A DNA stretch of 64,000 nucleotides from Glycomyces amatae (GTDB lineage: Bacteria > Actinomycetota > Actinomycetes > Mycobacteriales > Micromonosporaceae). The position numbers and the translations under genes were made by a program. Below, piece by piece: positions 8,104 to 16,359 of the stretch. Position 1 is the stretch's first letter. Each line of letters opens with the position of its first letter. The notes under the pieces were generated by a model. It worked only from the letters and a program-made list of their open reading frames with translations, was not told the origin of the DNA and searched no databases. The stretch is from positions 62,001 to 126,000 of the forward strand of contig NZ_JAJLQZ010000003.1 in assembly GCF_020991375.1 (NCBI RefSeq). The letters run 5' to 3'.

Positions 8104-8805
8104 GTGGGCGACGACGCGCTGATCGCGGACGTGCAGTCGACCCGCGAGCTGTGGACGGGGGCGGGCCTGCTCGAGAGCACCCAGGGCGTGGTCGAGGCGA
8201 TCATGTCCGAGAACTGGGTCGACGCGGGGCTGGGCGGCGTCGGCTGGGGGCTGGAGATGGTCGGGTCGATGATGGACCCGTTCAGCGCGCTGCTGTCGAA
8301 CGGGCTGGGCTGGGCGATGGAGTACTTCGAGCCCATGCGGGAGGCGCTGGACTGGGTGTCGGGCCAACCCGACCTGGTGACCTCGCACGCCACCACCTGG
8401 TACAACATGTCCGACGAGCTGTACTCGATCTGGGAGGAGCTCGGGGCGGCCCTGTCGCAGGACCTGCCGGGCTGGACGGGCGAGGCCGCGGAGGGCTACC
8501 GGGCGCTCATGGGCCACAACCTCGAGGCGGTCGGCGGCCTCAGCGGCACCGCGTCGGCGATGGGCGCGGCCGCCCAGGGCGCGTGCGGCCTCATGGTCAT
8601 GACCCGCGAGCTCATCCGCGAGTTCATCGCGGACTGCGTGGGGAAGGCGATCGTGTGGGCGATCGAAGCGATGGGCGTCTACACGGCCCCGGCGATCGCG
8701 GTGGGCATCGTGGGGGCCGTCATCGAGTGGTGCGGCACCATCTTCGGCTGGGTCACGGCCCTCGTCGCCAGTTACCAGAACCTCAAGCTCCTCCTCGACC
8801 TCTAG
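8104..8805 (+). CDS. WXG/PPE-like putative type VII secretion substrate with hydrophobic C-terminus
   Basis: A 233-residue protein, GTG start four bases after the EspC-like gene. The central part carries the WTGEAAEGYRA signature seen in WXG100/PPE-type helical hairpins (around residues 124-134). The last ~70 residues contain two hydrophobic stretches (around AIVWAIEAMGVYTAPAIAVG and GAVIEWCGTIFGWVTAL) that could insert in a membrane. This fits an ESX substrate or a membrane-active effector; no toxin domain is recognised. Confidence 0.65.
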   Translation: MGDDALIADVQSTRELWTGAGLLESTQGVVEAIMSENWVDAGLGGVGWGLEMVGSMMDPFSALLSNGLGWAMEYFEPMREALDWVSGQPDLVTSHATTWYNMSDELYSIWEELGAALSQDLPGWTGEAAEGYRALMGHNLEAVGGLSGTASAMGAAAQGACGLMVMTRELIREFIADCVGKAIVWAIEAMGVYTAPAIAVGIVGAVIEWCGTIFGWVTALVASYQNLKLLLDL

Positions 8806-8814
8806 GACGCGACG

Positions 8815-9759
8815 ATGACACCCACGGCGAAACTGGCCCTCCTCATGGGCGTGGCCCTCACCGCGATGGCGGTCGGCGGCCGAGGGGGCTTCAGCGGCGG
8901 GACGCCGTCCTTCGACGGCGCCGCGCCCCGCGTCGGCGGGGACGGCCCCCGAGTGGACGCCGACGGTCCGGCCAGGACCCGCGAGGGCGGCGGCGCGTCG
9001 CCGTCGATCACCCCCGACGGGGGCACCACGGTCACGAGCCACCAGGACGCCATCGGCACGACGGCCGCTCTCGGGCGCCCGGGCGGGGCGGGCGGGGCGC
9101 TGCCGGTCCCCGACTTCGACCGGATGAGCGCGGCCGACCGGGCCGCCTACGGCGAGTTCCTCGACGGGGCCGACGCGATGTTCGCGAGCATCGACCGCCG
9201 CCTCCAGAGCCTCAACGGGCGCGTGGACGACCTCCTGCTGGGCCAGCGGCTCGACCGGATCAGGGACGCGCTCCCGGGCCTCACCGAACAGGCCCGCGAC
9301 CTGCGCGGGGAGATCCACGGCCTGGCCGACCGGTTCGACCTGGGCGAGCGGCGGCTCGAGCAGCTGTTCCCAGAGACCCCCGAGCTCAAGCCGGGCACCG
9401 ACACCGACTACGTGGGGCAGCTCTCGACGTTCCAGCGCTGGGGCATGGGCGTCGCGCTCTCCTTCGAGGCCCTGTTCGCGGGAACCGGTGCGACCGTCCC
9501 CGACAGCCACCAGCCGCATCCGGCGCAGTACGAGCAGTCCGCCACGGCGGAGGGGGCCCAGAGCACGCACGGCGCCCCCGAGACGCGGCCCTACGGCCCC
9601 CTCGACAGGGAGGCCCCCAGCGGGCCGCAGAGCGCCGACCCGCCGCCGAACGCGCCCAAGCCCGGACCGAGCCCCGATGACCCGCGGCCGGGCCGCGGGC
9701 CGCTCACTCCGCCGACCGAGCAGCCGCGGAATCGCCCCGGCGGCAGGAAGGACGACTAA
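8815..9759 (+). CDS. Hypothetical protein with hydrophobic N-terminus and Pro-rich tail
   Basis: A 314-residue protein of unknown family, nine bases after the WXG-like gene. The N-terminal ~20 residues are hydrophobic (a membrane anchor or signal). Residues ~100-180 are predicted helical, with RMSAADRAAYGEFLDGADAM and leucine-rich heptad-like spacing. The final 100 residues are rich in Pro, Gly and charged residues. Its stop lies four bases before the left inverted repeat at 9763, so it is the last gene before the anomalous region. Confidence 0.6.
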   Translation: MTPTAKLALLMGVALTAMAVGGRGGFSGGTPSFDGAAPRVGGDGPRVDADGPARTREGGGASPSITPDGGTTVTSHQDAIGTTAALGRPGGAGGALPVPDFDRMSAADRAAYGEFLDGADAMFASIDRRLQSLNGRVDDLLLGQRLDRIRDALPGLTEQARDLRGEIHGLADRFDLGERRLEQLFPETPELKPGTDTDYVGQLSTFQRWGMGVALSFEALFAGTGATVPDSHQPHPAQYEQSATAEGAQSTHGAPETRPYGPLDREAPSGPQSADPPPNAPKPGPSPDDPRPGRGPLTPPTEQPRNRPGGRKDD

Positions 9760-9771
9760 GCCCAATGCTGT

Positions 9772-10356
9772 TCAGTTAGGAGGGTTGGCCTTGGGTCTTC
9801 GGTCGGTGCCAGGCACTCGGTGGCGGAGTGGTGAGAGTCCTTCGTAGGGGTTCGCCGGGCCGGGGCCGTCTGCCGGGGTCGGGTCGGTGCTCGCGTGGGG
9901 TGCAGGCGGCGGCGGTGTGGCGGAGGGGCCGGTTCTGGTGGTGTGACCGGGGTTCGGGCGGGCGGCGACGGTGCCGTGGAGGCCGGGGTCGGGGTGCGTC
10001 GCCGGGGTCGGGTCGGTACTCGGGCGGGGTGCAGGCGGAGGGGTCGGTCCTGCGGTGGTCGCCGGGGCCGGGGCGGTGTGGGTCGCGGCGGGAACGAACA
10101 ATGATGCTCCGGTGGTGGTGGGGCCGGTGGTTGCCGGTGCGGTGGCGGCTCGGCCGGTCCTCGCTGCGGCGGCTCGGCCGGTCGTCGGTGGTGCGGCGGA
10201 GTTGCTGCCGGTCATCGCTGCGGTGGCGGTGGTGGCGGCGGGGTCGGTGGTTGCCGGGTTCGTCGCTGCGGCCTGTCGCCGGGCGGCCTGGCGCGCGGTG
10301 GGTGCCGCAGGAGTGCTGGCGCAGGGCATCGTCGTGGTCGTGGTCGTGGTGGTCAT
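9772..10356 (-). CDS. Thr/Ala/Pro-rich low-complexity ORF with perfect Shine-Dalgarno
   Basis: A 194-codon frame opening with a run of eight Thr after the start Met. It has no recognisable domain, and composition alone would suggest a chance ORF. Against that, AAGGAGGTGA at 10364-10373 is a ten-base match to the anti-Shine-Dalgarno sequence, seven bases before the ATG, and third codon positions are strongly G/C. The stop codon lies inside the left inverted repeat. It could encode a disordered secreted or surface peptide, or be a relic. Confidence 0.35.
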   Translation of the reverse strand: MTTTTTTTTMPCASTPAAPTARQAARRQAAATNPATTDPAATTATAAMTGSNSAAPPTTGRAAAARTGRAATAPATTGPTTTGASLFVPAATHTAPAPATTAGPTPPPAPRPSTDPTPATHPDPGLHGTVAARPNPGHTTRTGPSATPPPPAPHASTDPTPADGPGPANPYEGLSPLRHRVPGTDRRPKANPPN

Positions 10357-10680
10357 GGTGCGTTCACCTCCTTCCGGTGGGTGTGGTCGCGTCCTGGCGG
10401 ATACGCGGTGAGGGTCGCGATGGTGATCGCCTCGCCTGACGGCACCGCCTCGCGGCGGGCTCTCGCGGCCGGGTCTCGTATCGCCGTCGAGTAGTAGTCG
10501 CCGCCGTGCGGCCGTGGCCTGCCGGTCCCGCCAGTCCTCCCTGGCCTGGTGTCACAGTCCTATCGGGCGTGTTGGGCCTGCCGGGCCTGTCTGGTCTTCC
10601 CCTCCTGTCCTGTGGTGGTGGTCGGGTGGGTGTGCTGGATACGCCTCGGGGTGTGTGCGGGACTCCGACTGTGCTGGCCG

Positions 10681-10704
10681 GCGGTACCTCCTCAAGGAGG
10701 CCGC
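10681..10704. other. Hairpin that would mask a GGAGG sequence
   Basis: GCGG-TA-CCTCC-TCAA-GGAGG-CCGC forms a stem with a 2-base bulge. On either strand it pairs a GGAGG ribosome-binding-like motif with its complement. It is located in the middle of the IR-bounded region. Confidence 0.4.
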
Positions 10705-10774
10705 GCTCCCGTCACATGCCCGTAGACCGCGGTGACGGTGGTACCAGCGCAGGACCGGAACGCGGGACAAGCAA

Positions 10775-10796
10775 CCCCCGTCCTCTACTGCGGGGG
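10775..10796. other. Hairpin in the centre of the IR-bounded region
   Basis: CCCCCG and CGGGGG (10775-10780 and 10791-10796) flank a 10-base loop. It could be part of a structured RNA read from the minus strand, as could the neighbouring hairpin at 10681; no known RNA family is recognised. Confidence 0.35.
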
Positions 10797-11199
10797 CGGC
10801 CCCGACACCAGTGGGCGGTACGAGCGGCCAGAGGCTGTCGTAGTCTGCATTAAGTGAACACATCTCGTTCGCTTGCACTGATTCCGTAACCCTGTACGTA
10901 CCACCAATCATCCCCCCACCAACCCCACCCCGGCAACACCCACACGGGTAGAACACCCTCACGTTCCACCCCGAATCCAATGTCCCGCAACGACATCCAC
11001 ACCCCACACCGACGCTCCGCCCACCCGACCCACACCAGCCCCCGAACCCGCCAACCGACCCCAGCCCCACACACACCGCTTCGTCGCCGCCGCCCTGACC
11101 GCTCCCCCAACGCTACCGGCACCCGACCGACTCACCCCGGCACTGCCCCCACCGCCACCGCCACCGCCGATGATCTAACTGAACGGCATTGCGGCCAAG

Positions 11200-11238
11200 C
11201 CGCGCCTCGCCGCCCGGTCTTCGGGCGGCGAGGCGCGG
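11200..11238 (-). terminator. Strong hairpin terminator of the subtilase gene
   Basis: Perfect 17-bp stem (11200-11216 with 11222-11238) and a GTCTT loop, 25 bases after the stop of the minus-strand S8 gene and just outside the right inverted repeat. Confidence 0.75.
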
Positions 11239-11263
11239 CCCGGCCGGACCGGGGCCTCGCCGG

Positions 11264-14200
11264 TCACCGGTAGGCCGTGGCCCGGATGATCTCCTGGCTG
11301 ATCTCGCCGCCGTGGCGGTCCTCGGCGGTCACCTGGAAGGAGATGAACCCGCTGCCGTTCCGGGGCGCCTTGCCCGGCAGGAAGACCAGGTGCTCGCCGT
11401 TCCAGAGGGGCAGGACCGGCGCCCGCTGCCAGGTCTCGCCGTCGTCGAAGGACGTCGAGAACGTCAGGGACCTCGCCCGGACCGGGTCGCCGCCCTCGTC
11501 GCCGAGGGTGAGCCCGATCAGGTTCAGGCCGAGCCGTTCGCGGAAGCCCGGGACGCTGTTGTCCATGTCGAGGTTCAGGTCGTAGTCGAGCGTCAGGAGC
11601 GGGACCGGGGTCGCCGCGTCCGGGTCGGTGGACGCGGAGGTGAAGGTCCACTCGGTGCTCGTCCGAGTCGATTCGCTCGCCCACGCCGAGTCGTTGTTCA
11701 CCTCGTAGGTGAAGCGGTAGGTCTCGGACTGCGGCGGCAGGGTGAGCGTGCCCTGCGGGAGCTGGTGCGTCTCGCCGAGGAGTTCGTCCCCGTGCCAGAT
11801 CCGGAAGTGCGAGTCGATGCCGCCTTCGAAGGTGTTCGAGGGGGTCTCGGTGAAGTTGCCGCCGTCGTCGACGACGCCGGCCGTGGGGATGGTCAGGACG
11901 TCGCCCTGCCGGGTGACCGGCCTGGCGGGGTCGAAGGCGGGCGCCAGCGGCTGCCGGTGCCACGACTGCTCGTAGTGCCCTCCGGGCTCGTAGGAGCACA
12001 GGCCGCTGGTCAGGTTCAGCGAACCGGTGGGGTCCTGCGGGCGCATGTGGTTGTAGGCCCGCTCGGGCGCGTGCACCGCGTACTGCCACGCCACGGCGGG
12101 GTCGGACACGTGGTAGTCGACGCGGGTCCTCGGCGCCCCGAGGAGCGGCGTGATGATGCCCGTGGCGAGCCCGGCGTCGGGTTGGAACGCGTACGACGTC
12201 TCGCTGAAGGCCTCCTGGTCGAGCATCGAGTAGAAGTCGCGCTCCACGGTGGTCAGGTCGTCGGCGTCGGCGGTGTAGTGCAGGTCGCCCGAGATCCCGC
12301 CCCGCTCGGCGTACACGAGGTCGTAGCGGTACGGGCTCTGCCGGGTGCCGGACGCGGCCACGGTGAGCCCGCCGGATTCGAGCGCCTCCAGCAGCGCGAG
12401 GCCCTCTTCGCGGGAGAGGCGGACGGTCGGCGCCTCGAGGAAGGTGCCGGTGGCGCCGAGCCGGTTGCTCAGGCCGGGCTCGTCGTTGTAGACCGCGACC
12501 ATCGCGGCCCCGGCCTCGGCGGCGCGGTTCGACTGCACCGCGACGGAGGCGTCGTCGCTGCGCTCGATCAGCGCCAGCGCGCCGTCCAGGTCGGCCGCGG
12601 CGATGTCCGCCTCGGTGGCCTCGCCCGCGTCGGCGACGCGCAGCTCCCGCTCCCCTTCGAGGGCCGGGAACTGCCAGGAGTGGTCGCTGAACCAGTCGGC
12701 GCGGAAGTACTGCGGATCGAGGTCGAGGCCCTCGGCGTCGAAGGCGACGGCGGGCGCTTCGAGCCGCCACCGGGAGGTCGCCGTGAAGCCGCCGATCGTC
12801 ACGTCGCCGGTGGGCAGCATGAAGAACCGCTCCTCGACCTGGGCTCCGGCCCCGTTGAGGTCGTAGTCGAAGGCCGTCTCGCCGTTGGCGAAGGTGCGCG
12901 TCCACGCCAGCTCGACCGCGCCCCCGGTGTTGGCCTTGCCGTCGTGTTCGGGGGTGTCGACGGTGACCTCCACGGCGTCGCGCGCGTCGAACGTGACGTG
13001 CGTGTCGTCCTCGACGACGAGTTCGGGGTCGCCCGCCAGGGTGGTGTGCAGCGGCGCGTCGGTGTACGGGCTGCCGTCGCTGGCGGCCCAGGCGGGCTTG
13101 GTGTAGATGTAGGACATCACCGAGTAGGTGCCCGCCGGGACCCGGAAGCAGTTCGGGCCGCTGTCGCACCGATCGAGCATCGGCTCGCCGGTCTCGACGT
13201 CGAACACCAGCGACGGCGCGTGGTTCGCCCAGGTGCGGGCCGGGCGGCCGTCGCGGGCGACGGCGTCGAGGGTGAGTTCGTAGTGGACCGCCTCGACCTC
13301 GAACGCGACGGGGGTGCGCACGGCGGCGCCGTCGGCGGTCGCGGTGAGTTCGCCGGTGTACCGCCCGTCCGCGGCGGCCTCGGCGTCGACCGTGACGCGG
13401 GCCGTCGCGCTCGCTCCGGGCGGGATCGACAATGTGGACGGCTCCACCGAGAGGCCCTCCGCGGCGGTGCCGTCCTCGGCGGCGGCAGCGGCGGTGAGGT
13501 CCAGGACGATCTCGGCCTCGGTGGTGTTCGTGTAGGCGACCTCCCGGACGGCCGGTTCGCGGTCGCTCTGCGGGTAGGCGAAGAAGCCGAAGTCGAGCGA
13601 GCCCTCGGAGGGCCGCACGGCCGCCTCGATCGACCGGGCGACGTCGACGCGGCCGGTGCCCTGCTCGAACACCGAGGCGCCCTCGGTCGGGACCGCGCCC
13701 GCCATGAGGGCGGCCTTGAGTTCCGGGCCCGTCAGGTCCGGTTCCGCCGCCAGCAGCAGCGCGGCGGCGCCGCTGACCATCGGCGCGGCCATGGACGTGC
13801 CCGAGTAGGCGGTGTACGGGTCGTCGTCCTCGCCCGTGCCGTCGGCGCGCGCGGCCCAGATGTCGACGCCCGGGGCGGTGATGTCGGGCTTGAGCCCGAA
13901 GCCCTCGTAGACGGGGCCGCGGTTGGAGAAGTCGGCGAGCACGTCGTCGTGGTCGACGGCGCCGACGGTCAGCGCCGAGGGCGCGTCGCCGGGGCTGCCG
14001 ATGCACGCGTCGCAGCCCGCGTTGCCCGCGGCCACCACGAACAGGACGCCGGTGCTGTCGCTGAGCTCGTCGATCGCGTCGGTGAGCATCGGGGCCTCGT
14101 AGTGCCCGGGGGACAGTCCGAGGCTCATGTTCACCACGTCGGCGTCCTGCTCGGCCGCCCATTCCATGCCGTCGATCAGCCAGGACACCTGGCCCCCGCC

Positions 14201-15130
14201 GCCGTCGTCGAGGACCTTGCCGACGACGAGGTCGGCGCCGGGCGCGACGCCGGAGCGGGGGTCGCCCGTGCCGGCCACGATGGAGGCGACGTGCGTGCCG
14301 TGGCCGTTGCGGTCCCGGTAGTCCTCCGTCGTGGTGAAGTTCGCGGTGGCGGCCACCTGCCCGGCCAGGTCGGGGTGGGTGTCGTCGATGCCGGTGTCGA
14401 GGACGGCCACGGTCACCCCGGAGCCGTCGACGCCGGTCTCCCAGACGGCGTCGGCCGAGATCTGGGCGGTGCTGCGGTCCAGGTTGGCCTCGACGCGGGC
14501 GTCGAGCCAGAGCTTCTCGACGCCCGCGAGCGGGCCGGCGGCGAACGCGCTCGCCTCGCCGGTGATCGAGTCGGCAAGGGCCGCACCGAGTTCGGCGGCC
14601 GCGGTCTTGTCGAGTTCGAGGCCGACGGCGTCCACGCTCTCGAGTCGGACGGTCGCCTCGGTGCCGGGGATCGCCGCGTCGCTCAAGGTGGTGTCCGCGG
14701 CGTACTCGGCGAGGAGCGGCAGGTGGCCGCTGCTCGCGTCGTCGAAGCCCTGCTCGGCGAGCGCGGCGACGTCGAACAGGGCGGCGTCGAGGCGCTCGGG
14801 GACGAGCGGCGCGACATCGGAGGGCAGGACCTGGATCCGGTCGCCCGAGCCGGAGACGCGGAACTTCGGGACGGTGCCGCCGGGCCGGGGCGCGGGGGTG
14901 ACCGTGACCCCGGCGCGGCCGTCCGGGAGGACGCTCAGGTGCACCACGTCGCCGGTGATCAGCGTGACGTCGGTCGCGGTGGCGGCGGTGTCCTGGGCGA
15001 ATTCGCCGACGGCCGCGGGGGGCTCGGCCTGGGTCGGACTGGAGGCCACCAGGGTCAGGGCGGCCGCGACCGCGATGATCGACGCGGCGGCGACGGGGGC
15101 GCGGGGCAGTCTGCGAGCTGGGTGTGTCAC
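11264..15130 (-). CDS. Secreted S8 subtilisin-like serine protease, large multidomain
   Basis: A 1288-residue protease with the chosen GTG start at 15130 (after GAAGGAG); a 31-codon upstream extension lacks a ribosome site. Residues ~5-35 form a signal peptide. A long prodomain precedes the peptidase domain: Asp245 (VAVLDTGID), His277 (NGHGTHVAS), oxyanion Asn370 (VAAGN) and Ser446 (YSGTSMAAPM) complete the triad. About 800 residues of beta-rich C-terminal region follow, including Ig-like stretches and an interrupted PA-like loop. It should act outside the cell in protein scavenging. The divergent TrmB/LuxR-type gene is a probable regulator, a pairing common in actinomycetes. Confidence 0.93.
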   Translation of the reverse strand: MTHPARRLPRAPVAAASIIAVAAALTLVASSPTQAEPPAAVGEFAQDTAATATDVTLITGDVVHLSVLPDGRAGVTVTPAPRPGGTVPKFRVSGSGDRIQVLPSDVAPLVPERLDAALFDVAALAEQGFDDASSGHLPLLAEYAADTTLSDAAIPGTEATVRLESVDAVGLELDKTAAAELGAALADSITGEASAFAAGPLAGVEKLWLDARVEANLDRSTAQISADAVWETGVDGSGVTVAVLDTGIDDTHPDLAGQVAATANFTTTEDYRDRNGHGTHVASIVAGTGDPRSGVAPGADLVVGKVLDDGGGGQVSWLIDGMEWAAEQDADVVNMSLGLSPGHYEAPMLTDAIDELSDSTGVLFVVAAGNAGCDACIGSPGDAPSALTVGAVDHDDVLADFSNRGPVYEGFGLKPDITAPGVDIWAARADGTGEDDDPYTAYSGTSMAAPMVSGAAALLLAAEPDLTGPELKAALMAGAVPTEGASVFEQGTGRVDVARSIEAAVRPSEGSLDFGFFAYPQSDREPAVREVAYTNTTEAEIVLDLTAAAAAEDGTAAEGLSVEPSTLSIPPGASATARVTVDAEAAADGRYTGELTATADGAAVRTPVAFEVEAVHYELTLDAVARDGRPARTWANHAPSLVFDVETGEPMLDRCDSGPNCFRVPAGTYSVMSYIYTKPAWAASDGSPYTDAPLHTTLAGDPELVVEDDTHVTFDARDAVEVTVDTPEHDGKANTGGAVELAWTRTFANGETAFDYDLNGAGAQVEERFFMLPTGDVTIGGFTATSRWRLEAPAVAFDAEGLDLDPQYFRADWFSDHSWQFPALEGERELRVADAGEATEADIAAADLDGALALIERSDDASVAVQSNRAAEAGAAMVAVYNDEPGLSNRLGATGTFLEAPTVRLSREEGLALLEALESGGLTVAASGTRQSPYRYDLVYAERGGISGDLHYTADADDLTTVERDFYSMLDQEAFSETSYAFQPDAGLATGIITPLLGAPRTRVDYHVSDPAVAWQYAVHAPERAYNHMRPQDPTGSLNLTSGLCSYEPGGHYEQSWHRQPLAPAFDPARPVTRQGDVLTIPTAGVVDDGGNFTETPSNTFEGGIDSHFRIWHGDELLGETHQLPQGTLTLPPQSETYRFTYEVNNDSAWASESTRTSTEWTFTSASTDPDAATPVPLLTLDYDLNLDMDNSVPGFRERLGLNLIGLTLGDEGGDPVRARSLTFSTSFDDGETWQRAPVLPLWNGEHLVFLPGKAPRNGSGFISFQVTAEDRHGGEISQEIIRATAYR

Positions 15131-15237
15131 GCCGGCTCCTTCGGGGGGAAGTGTTCGGTTTGCGACCATTCTCATTCGCCGCCCGGCCATGATCAACTTT
15201 CTTGCGTGGCGGACTTCGGCCATGGCAGAATGCCGCC

Positions 15238-16209
15238 ATGTTGCAGACCCTGGGCGTCGGCGAGGCGGACGAGGCGCTGTACCGCGTCCTGCTGCGGGCC
15301 CCCGGCTCCACCGCCGACGAGCTCGCGGAGGGGGCGGGCGAGGCGGTCGCCGCCGTGCGCCGGGGCCTGCGCCGGCTCGAGGCGCTGGGCATGGTGTCCC
15401 GGCTGGCGGGCTCCCCGGTGCGCTTCTGGCCCACCCGGCCCGACGTCGCCGTCGAGGTGCTGGTCGCGCTGCGGCGCAGGGAGCTCGCCGAAGCGCAGGC
15501 GGCGGCGCAGTCCCTGATGGACGAGATCGCGCCGGAGCAGCGCGCGGGCCCCGAGGAGCTGGTCGAGATCGTCCAGGGCCGCCAGGCGGTGGCCCGCCGC
15601 TTCCTCCAGCTGGAGCAGACCGTCGCCGAGGAGCTGCTGGTCCTGGACCGGCCGCCGTACTCGCAATCGGTGGACCAGGCCAGCGACAGCGAGCACGAGC
15701 TCCTGGCGCGCGGCGTGAAGGTCCGCGGCATCTACGCCTCCGAGGGGCTGGAGGCGCCCGGGCGGATGAAGGAGCTGGAGCGGCTGGTGGCCGCCGGGGA
15801 GGAGGCCCGGGTCTCCCGGCTCGTACCGATGAAGCTGGCGATCGCCGACCGCGCGGTGGCGCTGCTGCCCTTGAGCTATGAGCGGATCACCGAGCAGGCG
15901 ATGGTCGTGCGCGGCTCGACGCTGGTCGACGCCCTGGTGGCCCTGTTCGACGTCCTGTGGCAGCTGTCCCTGCCGCTGTCCGAGACGGACGGCGGCGCGG
16001 TCGCCGACCGGGACGGGCCCGTGCTGGACGCGTCCGCGCGGCGCCTGCTGTCGCTGCTGGCGGCCGGGCTCAGCGACAAGGCGATCGCCCGGGAGCTGGA
16101 GGTCAGCCCCCGCACCCTGAGCAGGCAGCTCGCGGTGCTGACCGAGCTGCTCGGCGCCAAGACCCGGTTCCAGGCGGGGGCGCAGGCCGGTGCCCGAGGG
16201 CTGGTCTGA
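15238..16209 (+). CDS. TrmB-like N-terminus / LuxR-type HTH regulator
   Basis: A 323-residue regulator. The N-terminal 75 residues form a TrmB/winged-helix-like domain (EADEALYRVLLRAPGSTADE); a helical linker and an Asp/Glu-rich sensor-like part follow. The C-terminus has a LuxR/GerE-type helix-turn-helix (LLAAGLSDKAIARELEVSPR). The chosen ATG at 15238 opens the conserved start; a longer frame reaches back to 15202. It is transcribed away from the S8 protease gene, with a 107-base shared promoter region, so control of the protease is likely. The inducer is not known. Confidence 0.85.
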   Translation: MLQTLGVGEADEALYRVLLRAPGSTADELAEGAGEAVAAVRRGLRRLEALGMVSRLAGSPVRFWPTRPDVAVEVLVALRRRELAEAQAAAQSLMDEIAPEQRAGPEELVEIVQGRQAVARRFLQLEQTVAEELLVLDRPPYSQSVDQASDSEHELLARGVKVRGIYASEGLEAPGRMKELERLVAAGEEARVSRLVPMKLAIADRAVALLPLSYERITEQAMVVRGSTLVDALVALFDVLWQLSLPLSETDGGAVADRDGPVLDASARRLLSLLAAGLSDKAIARELEVSPRTLSRQLAVLTELLGAKTRFQAGAQAGARGLV

Positions 16210-16250
16210 CCCGGGGCGCCCCTCGCGGTCGCGCCGACGCGGGCCGGGAT

Positions 16251-16269
16251 CCCGCTGCGGCGCAGCGGG
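16251..16269 (+). terminator. Hairpin terminator after TrmB/LuxR-type gene
   Basis: CCCGCTGC and GCAGCGGG form an 8-bp stem with a 3-base loop, 42 bases after the stop. Confidence 0.5.
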
Positions 16270-16359
16270 TCACGGTGCGCCCACCTCCCGGGAGCGGAGG
16301 ATTCCTCGCGCTCGTAGGATGAGCGCATTCCGCTCCCCCACCGCGAAGGAATCCGATCC

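Larger units (their letters stand above)
9763..11191. mobile_element. IR-bounded segment without transposase (candidate MITE or IS remnant)
   Basis: CAATGCTGTTCAGTTAG at 9763-9779 and CTAACTGAACGGCATTG at 11175-11191 are inverted repeats matching at 16 of 17 bases. The 1429 bases between them hold no transposase-like frame. The plus strand is G-rich up to about 10680 and C-rich after about 10880, so both arms read as Thr/Pro/Ala-rich toward the outer ends. The centre holds hairpins. Target duplications are not evident. The ends resemble insertion-sequence termini in style, but I cannot assign a family. Confidence 0.4.

Noticed and set aside
10552-11076. 174-codon minus-strand frame in the IR-bounded block
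   Set aside because: Gly/Trp/Cys-rich start and hairpin-containing interior; no homology or ribosome site recognised, more likely structured non-coding DNA.
11189-15517. 1442-codon plus-strand frame opposite the subtilase
   Set aside because: Antisense shadow of a GC-rich gene; no domain, Gly/Arg/Val-biased composition.
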